This document shows, one piece after another, positions 8,253-15,940 of a stretch of DNA of 31,271 nucleotides. The stretch spans positions 1-31,271 of the forward strand of contig JBDREF010000284.1 of assembly GCA_043820045.1 (NCBI GenBank), in the 5' to 3' direction. The number at the start of each line of letters is the position of its first letter. Position 1 is the stretch's first letter. This DNA is from JBDREF01 sp043820045. Lineage in GTDB: Bacteria > Planctomycetota > Phycisphaerae > Sedimentisphaerales > Anaerobacaceae. The translations under genes were made by a program, and so were the position numbers. Under the pieces are notes generated by a model. The model saw only the letters and a list, made by a program, of their open reading frames with translations. It was not told where the DNA came from and ran no database searches.

Positions 8253-9386
8253 ATGAAAACAAACAAGCAGATTCCCCGCTGGAAAGACAAGATACTCTTT
8301 ACACCGGGGCCTCTGACGACCAGCCAAACCGTTAAGCAGGCTATGCTGCGGGATCTCGGATCTCGCGATATTGAATTCATCGGATTAGTGAAGGACATCA
8401 GGGATAAGCTGGTCGAACTCGGGCAAGTCGGCCCGGATCAATACACAGCCGTCCTCATGCAGGGCAGCGGTACGTTTGGCCTGGAGGCAGTCGTTTCATC
8501 CACGGTGCCGCCGGACGGCAAGCTGCTGGTAATCATTAACGGGGCGTACGGAAAACGACTTGCCAAGATCGCATCGGCGCTCCAAATCGATACGGCGATA
8601 CTCGAATATGCCGAGAACATAACGCCTGATCCGGGGGAGATTGAAGAGACGCTAAAGACCGATGATAAGATAACCAACGTCGCCGTGGTACATTGTGAGA
8701 CAACTACCGGGATTGTCAATCCCGTCAGGGAAATAGGCCGGATCGTGGCAAAATCCCGCGCTAAGTATTTTGTCGATGCCATGAGCAGCTTTGGCGCGGT
8801 GCCGATCAATCTTGCCGAGTGCGACATTGATTATCTCGTTTCCTCTGCTAATAAGTGCATTGAGGGTGTGCCCGGTTTTTCATTTATTCTATGCAGGCTC
8901 AATTCGCTCAGGGAGACTGCCGGTTATGCACGCAGCGTTAGCTTTGATCTTTTGGATCAGTATCGGGGCTTCGAGAAGAACGGGCAGTTTCGTTTCACGC
9001 CGCCCACTCATTCACTGGTGGCGTTTCGGCAGGCCCTTGCAGAGTTGGAAGCTGAAGGCGGTGTCCTCGGCCGGGCTGAGCGTTACCGCAGGAACTATGA
9101 GACTCTCGTCTGTGGTATGCGCCGGATGGGATTTAAGGAATACCTCAAACCCGAGGATCAGGGATACATCATAACTTCGTTTTTGTATCCGGATGACCCC
9201 AATTTCTCTTTTGAGAAGTTCTATGAAAGTCTAAATAAAAAGGACTACGTGATTTATCCCGGCAAAGTCAGTGATGCCAACTGTTTCCGGATCGGCAATA
9301 TCGGCCGCATCTTTGAAACTGATGTCAAGGCTCTTCTTGCCGCAATCGCCGAGACAATTACTGAGATGGGTGTTAAACTTAAGTAA
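8253..9386 (+). CDS. phnW: 2-aminoethylphosphonate:pyruvate transaminase
   Basis: This encodes 377 residues, a normal length for the family (about 365-370). It converts 2-aminoethylphosphonate and pyruvate to phosphonoacetaldehyde and alanine in the cytoplasm, using PLP. It belongs to class V aminotransferases. Visible motifs are LFTPGPLTTS near the N-terminus, LMQGSGTFGLEAV (PLP phosphate binding), HCETTTGIVNP, VDAMSSFGA with Asp175, and the Schiff-base Lys201 in SSANKCIEGVPG, matching PhnW Lys194 context. The start ATG has AAGGAG 8 bases upstream, overlapping the transporter stop. The neighbours PhnX and the PbfA-like enzyme both centre on phosphonoacetaldehyde, supporting PhnW over other class V transaminases. 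Confidence 0.93.
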   Translation: MKTNKQIPRWKDKILFTPGPLTTSQTVKQAMLRDLGSRDIEFIGLVKDIRDKLVELGQVGPDQYTAVLMQGSGTFGLEAVVSSTVPPDGKLLVIINGAYGKRLAKIASALQIDTAILEYAENITPDPGEIEETLKTDDKITNVAVVHCETTTGIVNPVREIGRIVAKSRAKYFVDAMSSFGAVPINLAECDIDYLVSSANKCIEGVPGFSFILCRLNSLRETAGYARSVSFDLLDQYRGFEKNGQFRFTPPTHSLVAFRQALAELEAEGGVLGRAERYRRNYETLVCGMRRMGFKEYLKPEDQGYIITSFLYPDDPNFSFEKFYESLNKKDYVIYPGKVSDANCFRIGNIGRIFETDVKALLAAIAETITEMGVKLK

Positions 9387-10754
9387 ATGCGATTTGAAAA
9401 GAAAGATATCGACAGCCTTCGATCCGAAGGTGACCTGAACATCTCCGCTCGCCGCAATGCCTGGGCGAAAGAGCATATCGACGCAGAAACTCAGCGTTGG
9501 CTTGATTTGGACGCCAGTTATTTCTTGCATCAATCGCTCTCAACTCCCTGTTTGAACGTGTTGGCCCATTGCCGGGGCATCAATCTTGAGGATCTTCAGG
9601 GTCGCAGCTTCATGGATTTCCACGGCAACAATGTCCATCAGGTCGGATTTGCCAACCAGCGAGTGATTGACGCCGTGAAAAGTCAAATGGAGAATCTTGC
9701 TTTCTGCACACGCCGATACACCAATATCCCTGCCATACGGCTCGCCGAGAAACTGGCCCAACTGGCACCCGGAGATTTGAACAAGGTTCTCCTTGCCCCT
9801 GCCGGAACGGCGGCTATCGGCATGGCGCTAAAACTTGCGCGGATGGCAACCGGCAGATTCAAGACAATTTCAATGTGGGATTCCTTTCACGGCGCCTCAC
9901 TCGATGCAATTTCTGTTGGTGGAGAGGCTATCTTTCGCAAGGATGTCGGACCGCTCCTGCCGGGCACCGAGCACGTCCCACCGCCTGACTGTTACAGATG
10001 TCTTTGGGGATGCGAAGAAGGCAACTGCACTCTTAAATGTGCCGACTACATCGAGTACGTTCTGGACAAGGAGGGGGATGTCGCGGCGGTGATCGCGGAG
10101 ACTGTTCGAAGCACCTCCGTTATTCCTCCTGCGGGTTTCTGGGAGAGAATTCGCGCAGCGTGTGATAAACATGGCACATTGCTGATATTAGACGAAATAC
10201 CCCACTGTCTCGGCCGTACAGGGAAAATGTTTACCTGCCAGCACTTTGATGTTGTTCCTGACATACTGGTTATCGGCAAAGGTTTAGGTGGGGGAATCTT
10301 CCCTTTGGCTGGGCTTGTAGCCCGTCACGATTTGGACATCGCGCCGGATCGTGCCTTGGGCCACTATACCCATGAGAAGAATCCCGTCGCCTGTGCTGCG
10401 GCTATTGCGACAATTGAGTGCCTGGAAGAAGAGAATCTGCTGGCGAACGCTGAGAATGTGGGCAATTATGCTATCCGTCGCATGCACAAAATGATGCAAC
10501 AACACAAGATAGTCGGAGCCGTCAGAGGTCTTGGTCTGCTGATGGGAGTGGAGCTGGTCAAAAACCGACAGACGAAAGAACCGGCCGTCGATGAAGCCGA
10601 GAAGGTGATGTACGACGCGCTTGCCAAAGGGCTGAACTTTAAGGTAACGATGGGCAATATCATAACGCTCACACCTCCATTAACAATTACCCAAAAGGAA
10701 ATGGACAGGGCCCTGGATATTCTGGATGAATGTCTTGGCGATGTTGGAAGATAG
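9387..10754 (+). CDS. pbfA: PbfA-like PLP enzyme, probable (R)-1-hydroxy-2-aminoethylphosphonate ammonia-lyase
   Basis: This encodes 455 residues with the class III aminotransferase fold: APAGTAAIGMALKLAR, SFHGASLDA, LLILDEIPHCLGRTGK with Asp269, and the PLP lysine Lys298 in VIGKGLGGG. Its ATG follows the phnW stop with no gap (TAAATG), indicating translational coupling. In established phosphonate clusters a class III enzyme beside phnW and phnX is PbfA, which eliminates ammonia from (R)-1-hydroxy-2-aminoethylphosphonate to give phosphonoacetaldehyde, letting a PhnX pathway use the hydroxylated substrate. A five-cysteine stretch (Cys202, 205, 209, 214, 218) is notable and may bind a metal. 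It could instead be a second transaminase; the sequence alone does not separate these. Confidence 0.78.
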   Translation: MRFEKKDIDSLRSEGDLNISARRNAWAKEHIDAETQRWLDLDASYFLHQSLSTPCLNVLAHCRGINLEDLQGRSFMDFHGNNVHQVGFANQRVIDAVKSQMENLAFCTRRYTNIPAIRLAEKLAQLAPGDLNKVLLAPAGTAAIGMALKLARMATGRFKTISMWDSFHGASLDAISVGGEAIFRKDVGPLLPGTEHVPPPDCYRCLWGCEEGNCTLKCADYIEYVLDKEGDVAAVIAETVRSTSVIPPAGFWERIRAACDKHGTLLILDEIPHCLGRTGKMFTCQHFDVVPDILVIGKGLGGGIFPLAGLVARHDLDIAPDRALGHYTHEKNPVACAAAIATIECLEEENLLANAENVGNYAIRRMHKMMQQHKIVGAVRGLGLLMGVELVKNRQTKEPAVDEAEKVMYDALAKGLNFKVTMGNIITLTPPLTITQKEMDRALDILDECLGDVGR

Positions 10755-10803
10755 TGATGTGCGTGTTAAAGCAATATTCTTGAAAGCTTGAAAGGAATAT
10801 TTT

Positions 10804-11637
10804 ATGAGTTTTGTGTATCATAGAATCTACAAAGGTCCGGTGAAGCTGGTGATTTTTGACTGGGCGGGGACGACCATGGATTACGGCTGTTATGCCCCGG
10901 CGGTAGTTTTCGTCGAAGTCTTCAAACGCCGTGGAATTGAGATTACGATGGAACAGGCCCGCCGGCCTATGGGGCTGAAAAAGCTCGACCACATCCGGGC
11001 GATTTCCCAGCAGGATGAAATCTCTGCGCTTTGGAAGAAAGTACACGGCACAGCATGCACGGAAGCGGATGTGCAGGAGATGTTCGAGAAAGATTTCGTG
11101 CCGCTCCAGGTCGCCTGTATTGCTGACTACAGCAAGCTTATTCCAGGAACTGTTGAAACCGTAAACGAACTGAGAGGTCGCGGCATTACGATAGGTTCCA
11201 CCTCCGGCTACTTCACCGAAGCGATGGAGATCAACTTCCGTGAGGCCAAGAAACAAGGTTACGTACCTGATGTCAACGCGTGTGCGAGTGACGTTCCGGC
11301 GGGCCGACCAGAGCCCTGGATGGTGATTAGCAACATGCAGCAGTCCCGGATTTTTCCTCCCGAAGCCGTCGTTAAGATTGACGATACGAAGCCGGGCATT
11401 GCGGAAGGATTGAACGCAGGAACATGGACCATCGGCCTGGCCAGGACCGGCAACGAGGTGGGGCTCAATGAGAAGGAATTGGCCGCCCTGCCCGCCGATG
11501 AAGTTAAGCGCAAGATAGAAAGAGCGGTGGACGGCCTGGCCAAATCAGGCGCTCACTATGTCGTCGAGTCCATTGCAGACGTGCCTCCTGTCATCGCCGA
11601 GATCGAACAAAGGCTCAAAATGGGTGACAAGCCGTGA
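10804..11637 (+). CDS. phnX: Phosphonoacetaldehyde hydrolase (phosphonatase)
   Basis: This encodes 277 residues, typical of PhnX (about 265-275). It cleaves the carbon-phosphorus bond of phosphonoacetaldehyde to acetaldehyde and inorganic phosphate. It is a HAD-family enzyme with the PhnX-specific motif I IFDWAGTTMDYG; Asp19 is the nucleophile and Ala21 replaces the usual second Asp. The cap lysine that forms the Schiff base is Lys60 in PMGLKKLDHIRAI, and the core ends with KIDDTKPGIAEGLNAG. AAAGGA lies 8 bases before the ATG. It is 49 bases downstream of pbfA and 46 bases upstream of the aldehyde dehydrogenase, so it is in the same operon. Confidence 0.96.
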   Translation: MSFVYHRIYKGPVKLVIFDWAGTTMDYGCYAPAVVFVEVFKRRGIEITMEQARRPMGLKKLDHIRAISQQDEISALWKKVHGTACTEADVQEMFEKDFVPLQVACIADYSKLIPGTVETVNELRGRGITIGSTSGYFTEAMEINFREAKKQGYVPDVNACASDVPAGRPEPWMVISNMQQSRIFPPEAVVKIDDTKPGIAEGLNAGTWTIGLARTGNEVGLNEKELAALPADEVKRKIERAVDGLAKSGAHYVVESIADVPPVIAEIEQRLKMGDKP

Positions 11638-11683
11638 GTTTCGCCAGCAGCGAAAAAGACGTAAGAATAGGCCAAATATAATA

Positions 11684-13180
11684 ATGGAGCGAACAAGAGC
11701 TGTGAAAACCGTCAAAAACTACGTTAACGGCCAATGGGTTACACCTGAGAACGACGGCTACCTGGACATTGAGAATCCAAGCACGGGCGAGATCATCGGC
11801 AAGACGCCTCTGTCAACCGTTGCCGAAGTCAACCGTGCGATCGACGCTGCCGCCGAAGCATTCAAGACCTGGAGCCAAACACCGGTGGCTCGCCGAGTTC
11901 AGCCTCTGTACAAATTGGATGCGCTGCTTCGAGAAAACGAAGAGAACATCGCACGGACTCTCGTCGAGGAAATGGGGAAGTCTCTGTCGGACGCGCGGGC
12001 CGAAATGAAGCGGATATTCGAAAACATCGAAGTTGCCTGCGGTATGCCTGTGCTGCAGCAGGGAGACAAGCTAATTGGTGCATCCCACGACATTGATGGC
12101 GAGGTGATTCGTTTGCCAATCGGCGTTTTCGCCATGATAGCGCCGTTCAACTTCCCGGCAATGGTTCCGTTTTGGTTCTTACCCTATGCGCTTGCGACAG
12201 GGAACACTTATGTGGTCAAGGCCTCGGAACGGGTGCCTTTGACGATGCAATTGATTACGGAATACATAGGCCAGATCGGTTTGCCCGAAGGGGTCTTCAA
12301 TCTCGTCAACGGAGACAAGGTTGCAGGGCAGGCTCTTATCGAAAATCCTATTGTTAAAGGTGTCTCACTGGTTGGGTCCACGCGGACTTGCAGGATCGTG
12401 TCCGAAAAGTGTGCCCAAAACCATAAGCGTTGTCAGGCGATGGGGTCAGCCAAGAACCATCTTGTAGCTATGCCGGACGCCAAGGTTGACGATATGATTC
12501 GTAACATGATCACTTCTTGCTACGGTTGTGCCGGCCAGCGTTGTATGGCGGCATCGGCGATTGTTGCCGTTGGGGATGCCATGTACAAAACCATCTGTGA
12601 GAAGTTCGTCGAAGCTTCCAAGAGCGTCCTTGTCGCCAACCCGCTGGATCCCAAGGTCGCCGACGAACCTATGGTCATGGGACCGGTGATTTCGGCCAAG
12701 TCAAAGCAGTTTATTCTTGGTATGATTGAGACCGGCATCAAAGAAGGCGCTACCCTAACTCTTGATGGACGTGATATCGCCGTGCCGGGTTGTGCAAAGG
12801 GGTATTTTATAGGCCCAACCGTATTTACAGATGTGAGGCCCGGAATGGACATTCACAACACCGAGATCTTCGGCCCGGTCGTGGTCGTCTTGAAGGCGGA
12901 CTCCCTCGATGAAGCGATCAGAATCATCAACGACCACCAGTATGGCAACGGCGCGTCGATTTACACTCAGAATGGTTACTACGCCCGTAAGTTCAAGCTC
13001 GAAACGGAGTGTGGGATGATCGGCATAAATGTTGGAATTCCGGCCCCTGTGGCGTATCTGCCTTTCGGCGGGATGAAGGCGTCACAGTTCGCAGATATCA
13101 AAGCTCAAGGCAGGGCCATTGTCAGCTTTTTCACGGAAGAGAAGATCATCACCGAAAGATATTGGCCTGAAGGAGGCTGA
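11684..13180 (+). CDS. MmsA/IolA-type CoA-acylating aldehyde dehydrogenase
   Basis: This encodes 498 residues. It belongs to the methylmalonate-semialdehyde dehydrogenase branch of the ALDH superfamily: PIGVFAMIAPFNFPAMVPFWF, Cys287 in GCAGQRCMAAS as nucleophile, and MGSAKNHL at 253-260 in place of the Glu-containing ELGGK motif. The missing general-base Glu is a hallmark of the CoA-dependent branch. As the last gene of the phosphonate operon it probably takes acetaldehyde from PhnX to acetyl-CoA with NAD+ and CoA. It is equally the type of enzyme (IolA) that converts malonate semialdehyde from inositol breakdown to acetyl-CoA, and the window has an iol operon without its own iolA. ATG 11684 was chosen because a longer frame back to 11558 lies inside phnX; a GTG at 11702 with GGAG upstream is an alternative. 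Confidence 0.88.
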   Translation: MERTRAVKTVKNYVNGQWVTPENDGYLDIENPSTGEIIGKTPLSTVAEVNRAIDAAAEAFKTWSQTPVARRVQPLYKLDALLRENEENIARTLVEEMGKSLSDARAEMKRIFENIEVACGMPVLQQGDKLIGASHDIDGEVIRLPIGVFAMIAPFNFPAMVPFWFLPYALATGNTYVVKASERVPLTMQLITEYIGQIGLPEGVFNLVNGDKVAGQALIENPIVKGVSLVGSTRTCRIVSEKCAQNHKRCQAMGSAKNHLVAMPDAKVDDMIRNMITSCYGCAGQRCMAASAIVAVGDAMYKTICEKFVEASKSVLVANPLDPKVADEPMVMGPVISAKSKQFILGMIETGIKEGATLTLDGRDIAVPGCAKGYFIGPTVFTDVRPGMDIHNTEIFGPVVVVLKADSLDEAIRIINDHQYGNGASIYTQNGYYARKFKLETECGMIGINVGIPAPVAYLPFGGMKASQFADIKAQGRAIVSFFTEEKIITERYWPEGG

Positions 13181-13307
13181 ATCATTTGGAGATTTTGCAC
13201 TAATCTGTATTGAAGCCCTTGCCGGTTTGATCAAGTCGCGGACCGGCACAGACACTGAAGGCATTTTTCGCTTCAGCGGCGCACGAGGGTGTATTTTCAG
13301 AAAAAAC

Positions 13308-13337
13308 TTGAAATATGAGGGCTGTCTGTGGTATTTT
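13308..13337 (+). promoter_or_regulatory. Possible sigma-70 promoter for the pseudopilin gene
   Basis: TTGAAA at 13308-13313 and TATTTT at 13332-13337 are separated by 18 bases. They lie about 80 bases before the pseudopilin ATG in a 238-base gap where a new transcription unit is expected. A 7-bp inverted repeat (TGCCGGT 13220-13226, ACCGGCA 13242-13248) upstream in the gap could end the phosphonate operon but has no T tract. Confidence 0.3.
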
Positions 13338-13418
13338 GTGTGTAATGAAGCACCACGATAATGGAGTAGACGCAATAGGGAAACACGGCATAAAGTACTC
13401 TTTCAGGAGGCTATAAAG

Positions 13419-14156
13419 ATGAGAAAGAAAAAGGCCTTTACCCTAATCGAGCTACTGGTCGTAATCGCCATCATAGCACTTCTCCTTGCGATTCTGATGC
13501 CTTCTCTGCGGGCCGCGAAGGATCAGGCAAAGAAGACTGTCTGCACTGGGCACCTCCAGGGACTCGTACTGGCCGTGAGAATGTACATAGACGACTATGA
13601 TGGAAAAACGCACAAAGCACCAAACAATGGTCTGTGGGACAATGCGCATGAACACCCGGCGGTGGTGAAGAAGTATGGACCAAACGACTCTCTGGCCTAC
13701 TGGGGAATCGCATATGAGCCATACGCCAAGAACAAGAAGATTTTCCGCTGCCCCGGCACAAAACGTGTGGATGATTGGCCGGAATGGGGTTCGCCGTGGG
13801 GATTGCCAGCACAGCAGTACTTCAAATATTGCTCGTACGGCATTAACGGGTACATCACAGATAAGAAGATTGACCTCGAATTCAAGCATCCGAGCGAAGT
13901 GATTGCCTTCCAGGATCATATCGAGCAAAAACTGGACGACAATGGAGACATGTTTCACATCCGGCCCGGGGAGAACATCAATCTGCCGCAGTGGCGCAAT
14001 GGTGGAACATTGGGCGACTTTCCTGAGGCAGTGCAGGAGTGCTTTCGCCACCGCGGCGTATCCATGACCGTCTGGTTGGATGGACACGTTACGGGGATAG
14101 AGGAAACTACCGGCGAAGACATTCCCCGCAAATGGTACACGGGCAAGCTGGAATAG
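13419..14156 (+). CDS. Type II secretion-type pseudopilin with H-X9-DG motif
   Basis: This encodes 245 residues. The N-terminus MRKKKAFTLIELLVVIAII is a prepilin leader: a short basic stretch, cleavage before Phe7, Glu at mature position 5, then one membrane helix (about 7-30). The residue before the cut is Ala rather than Gly, which prepilin peptidases tolerate. A soluble domain follows with a CPG motif (about residue 111), and His211 to Asp221-Gly222 (HRGVSMTVWLDG) fits the H-X9-DG motif of the planctomycete pseudopilin family. Such genes are present in dozens to hundreds of copies per planctomycete genome and are thought to form cell-surface pseudopili. AGGAGG stands 8 bases before the ATG. 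It is not obviously tied to the phosphonate genes. Confidence 0.9.
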   Translation: MRKKKAFTLIELLVVIAIIALLLAILMPSLRAAKDQAKKTVCTGHLQGLVLAVRMYIDDYDGKTHKAPNNGLWDNAHEHPAVVKKYGPNDSLAYWGIAYEPYAKNKKIFRCPGTKRVDDWPEWGSPWGLPAQQYFKYCSYGINGYITDKKIDLEFKHPSEVIAFQDHIEQKLDDNGDMFHIRPGENINLPQWRNGGTLGDFPEAVQECFRHRGVSMTVWLDGHVTGIEETTGEDIPRKWYTGKLE

Positions 14157-14296
14157 AATCCCCGATACAGTTCTTCTATGGGTACAAGGAGTTTACCATC
14201 ACCCGGAACCGACCGCCGACATTTGCCGCGAGACCTCCACAACTGCCGGCGCATCGCCGACGTGGAACGTAGGTTTGGGGAGAAGGATTACGCTTG

Positions 14297-15061
14297 ATGG
14301 GCAGAGCCGCAATACGAGCCGTTACGTTTGACTTGTGGGATACTGTCTTCGTTGACGATTCAGACGAGCCAAAACGGACAGCTCTGGGGCTTGCACCCAA
14401 GCCGGTCGAGCGACGAAATTTGGTTCATCAATTCCTGCAGCGGCATGAGCCTATCCCCAAAGAGTTGGTAGAAACGGCGTACGACACGGTGGATGCTGCA
14501 TTTCGCCAGGTCTGGTATGGGCAGAACGTTACCTGGACGGTCCGAGAGCGGCTCTCAGTTCTGCTAAGGGGATTGAAACGTGATTTACCGACCGCCGAGC
14601 TTGATGAACTGGTCCGGCTGCACGAAGATATGGAATTGGCGATCCGGCCCGACTTGGCGGCCGGCGTAGCCGAGGTACTGCAAAACCTGCACGGCAAGTA
14701 CAGGATGGGTGTGATTTCTGATGCCATCTTCAGTCCGGGCCGTGCTCTTCGCCGGTTATTGGCACATTATGACATTCTGAAGTTCTTCGATACCTTTGTT
14801 TTCTCCGATGAGATCGGCTGCGCCAAACCCGAGCCTTGCGTCTTTGAGACGGCAGCCCGGGATTTGGGCGTAAAGCCCTGCGAGATCGTGCATATCGGAG
14901 ACCGTGAGCCAAAAGATATCGATGGTCCGCATGCTATCGGCGCTCGCGCTGTGCTGTGTACGGTAGTCAAAAACCGCGGCAGCAAAGACACGAAGGCCGA
15001 CGCCATCTGCAGCGACTTCTCGGATTTGCCTGCCATTTTGAAAAAGTTGGACCAACAATAA
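14297..15061 (+). CDS. HAD-superfamily hydrolase of unknown substrate
   Basis: This encodes 254 residues. The motifs are complete: motif I FDLWDT with Asp12 nucleophile and Asp15 acid, motif II near GVISDA, motif III lysine in AKPEPCVF, and motif IV HIGDREPKDIDG. The helical cap between motifs I and II (about residues 20-120) places it in subfamily I (haloacid dehalogenase/phosphoglycolate phosphatase-like). The ATG at 14297 follows GAAGGA by 9 bases; a TTG one codon earlier is less likely. It is followed 15 bases later by the amidotransferase gene, so the two are probably co-expressed. It is a general phosphatase-type fold and the substrate cannot be read off; it is not a second PhnX, because motif I lacks the DWAGT pattern. 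Confidence 0.85.
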   Translation: MGRAAIRAVTFDLWDTVFVDDSDEPKRTALGLAPKPVERRNLVHQFLQRHEPIPKELVETAYDTVDAAFRQVWYGQNVTWTVRERLSVLLRGLKRDLPTAELDELVRLHEDMELAIRPDLAAGVAEVLQNLHGKYRMGVISDAIFSPGRALRRLLAHYDILKFFDTFVFSDEIGCAKPEPCVFETAARDLGVKPCEIVHIGDREPKDIDGPHAIGARAVLCTVVKNRGSKDTKADAICSDFSDLPAILKKLDQQ

Positions 15062-15076
15062 CCACAGGAGCAATGG

Positions 15077-15940
15077 ATGACAACCCCCTTACGATTTCTG
15101 ATAATTGACGGCTATCCCCAACAAAGCCGTGACGACCTTCAGACTGCCGGTATGAAACTTGCGTGGGAGCTTTATGCCGACATGCTTCTGCAGCACCAGC
15201 CTCGGGCGGTTTACGATGTTTCGCTTCCAAGCGACCCCGGCGTGGACATGCCTTCGGCAAAGGATCTCCACAGATATGCAGGCATCATCTGGACCGGATG
15301 CAATCTCACTATCTATGACACAGCCAACCGCAGCGTCTGTAGTCAGATCGAGTTAGCGAAGAACGCTTATGAAGTCGGCGTGCCCAGCTTCGGAAGCTGC
15401 TGGGGAATCCAGATGGCCGCCGTGGCCGCCGGAGGAGAGGTGGAGCCCAATCCCAAGGGGCGGGAGATGGGATTGGGCCGGAAGATATACCTTACCTCCG
15501 AGGCACACAATCACCCGATGTTTGAGGGTAAGCCTCGTGTATTCGAGGGCTTTGTAAGTCACGATGATATGGTCATCAAAATCCCACCGGGCGGCACTTT
15601 GCTGGCCGGCAACGGCTTCGCCCGCGTTCAGGCAATCGCGGTTACTCACAAGAACGGGACTTTTTGGGCTACGCAGTACCATTGCGAATACGACCTCCAC
15701 GAGATGGCCAGACTCATCGTCGCCCGCGAGAAAAGACTTGTAGCTGCCGGATTTTTCCGTGGTCATGAGGACCTGATGGATCTGGTGGATCGCATGGAGG
15801 CACTTGCCAAAGAGCCGGATCGAAAAGACCTGCGCTGGCAGCTCGCTATCGATGACGATGTTCTTTCCGATTCGATCCGACAGTGCGAATTCGTGAACTG
15901 GATCAACAAACTCGTTCTGCCTCTGTGCAACGCGACTTAA
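15077..15940 (+). CDS. Class I glutamine amidotransferase-like protein
   Basis: This encodes 287 residues. The glutaminase triad of GATase class I is present: Cys108 in the nucleophile elbow GSCWGIQ, and His202 and Glu204 in QYHCEYD. The N-terminal FLIIDGYPQ and central WTGCNLTIYD segments resemble stand-alone GMP-synthase-like GATase proteins; no synthetase domain is fused. A C-terminal extension of about 75 residues (EDLMDLVDRME onward) is extra to the fold. It may release ammonia from glutamine for a partner, or hydrolyse a gamma-glutamyl amide as PuuD-type enzymes do. CAGGAG is 6 bases before the start. Its stop overlaps that of the convergent aldehyde:ferredoxin oxidoreductase gene. Confidence 0.82.
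   Translation: MTTPLRFLIIDGYPQQSRDDLQTAGMKLAWELYADMLLQHQPRAVYDVSLPSDPGVDMPSAKDLHRYAGIIWTGCNLTIYDTANRSVCSQIELAKNAYEVGVPSFGSCWGIQMAAVAAGGEVEPNPKGREMGLGRKIYLTSEAHNHPMFEGKPRVFEGFVSHDDMVIKIPPGGTLLAGNGFARVQAIAVTHKNGTFWATQYHCEYDLHEMARLIVAREKRLVAAGFFRGHEDLMDLVDRMEALAKEPDRKDLRWQLAIDDDVLSDSIRQCEFVNWINKLVLPLCNAT

Noticed and set aside
11558..11683. 42-codon N-terminal extension of the aldehyde dehydrogenase
   Set aside because: It overlaps the end of phnX, is Ser/Arg-rich and lies outside the ALDH fold, which begins after 11684.
13119..13361. 80-codon frame between the aldehyde dehydrogenase and the pseudopilin gene
   Set aside because: It starts inside the dehydrogenase gene, lacks a ribosome-binding site, and shows no domain.
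14297..15061. Second phosphonoacetaldehyde hydrolase
   Set aside because: Motif I is DLWDT, not DWAGT, and no cap lysine in a PhnX-like MGLxK context is present.
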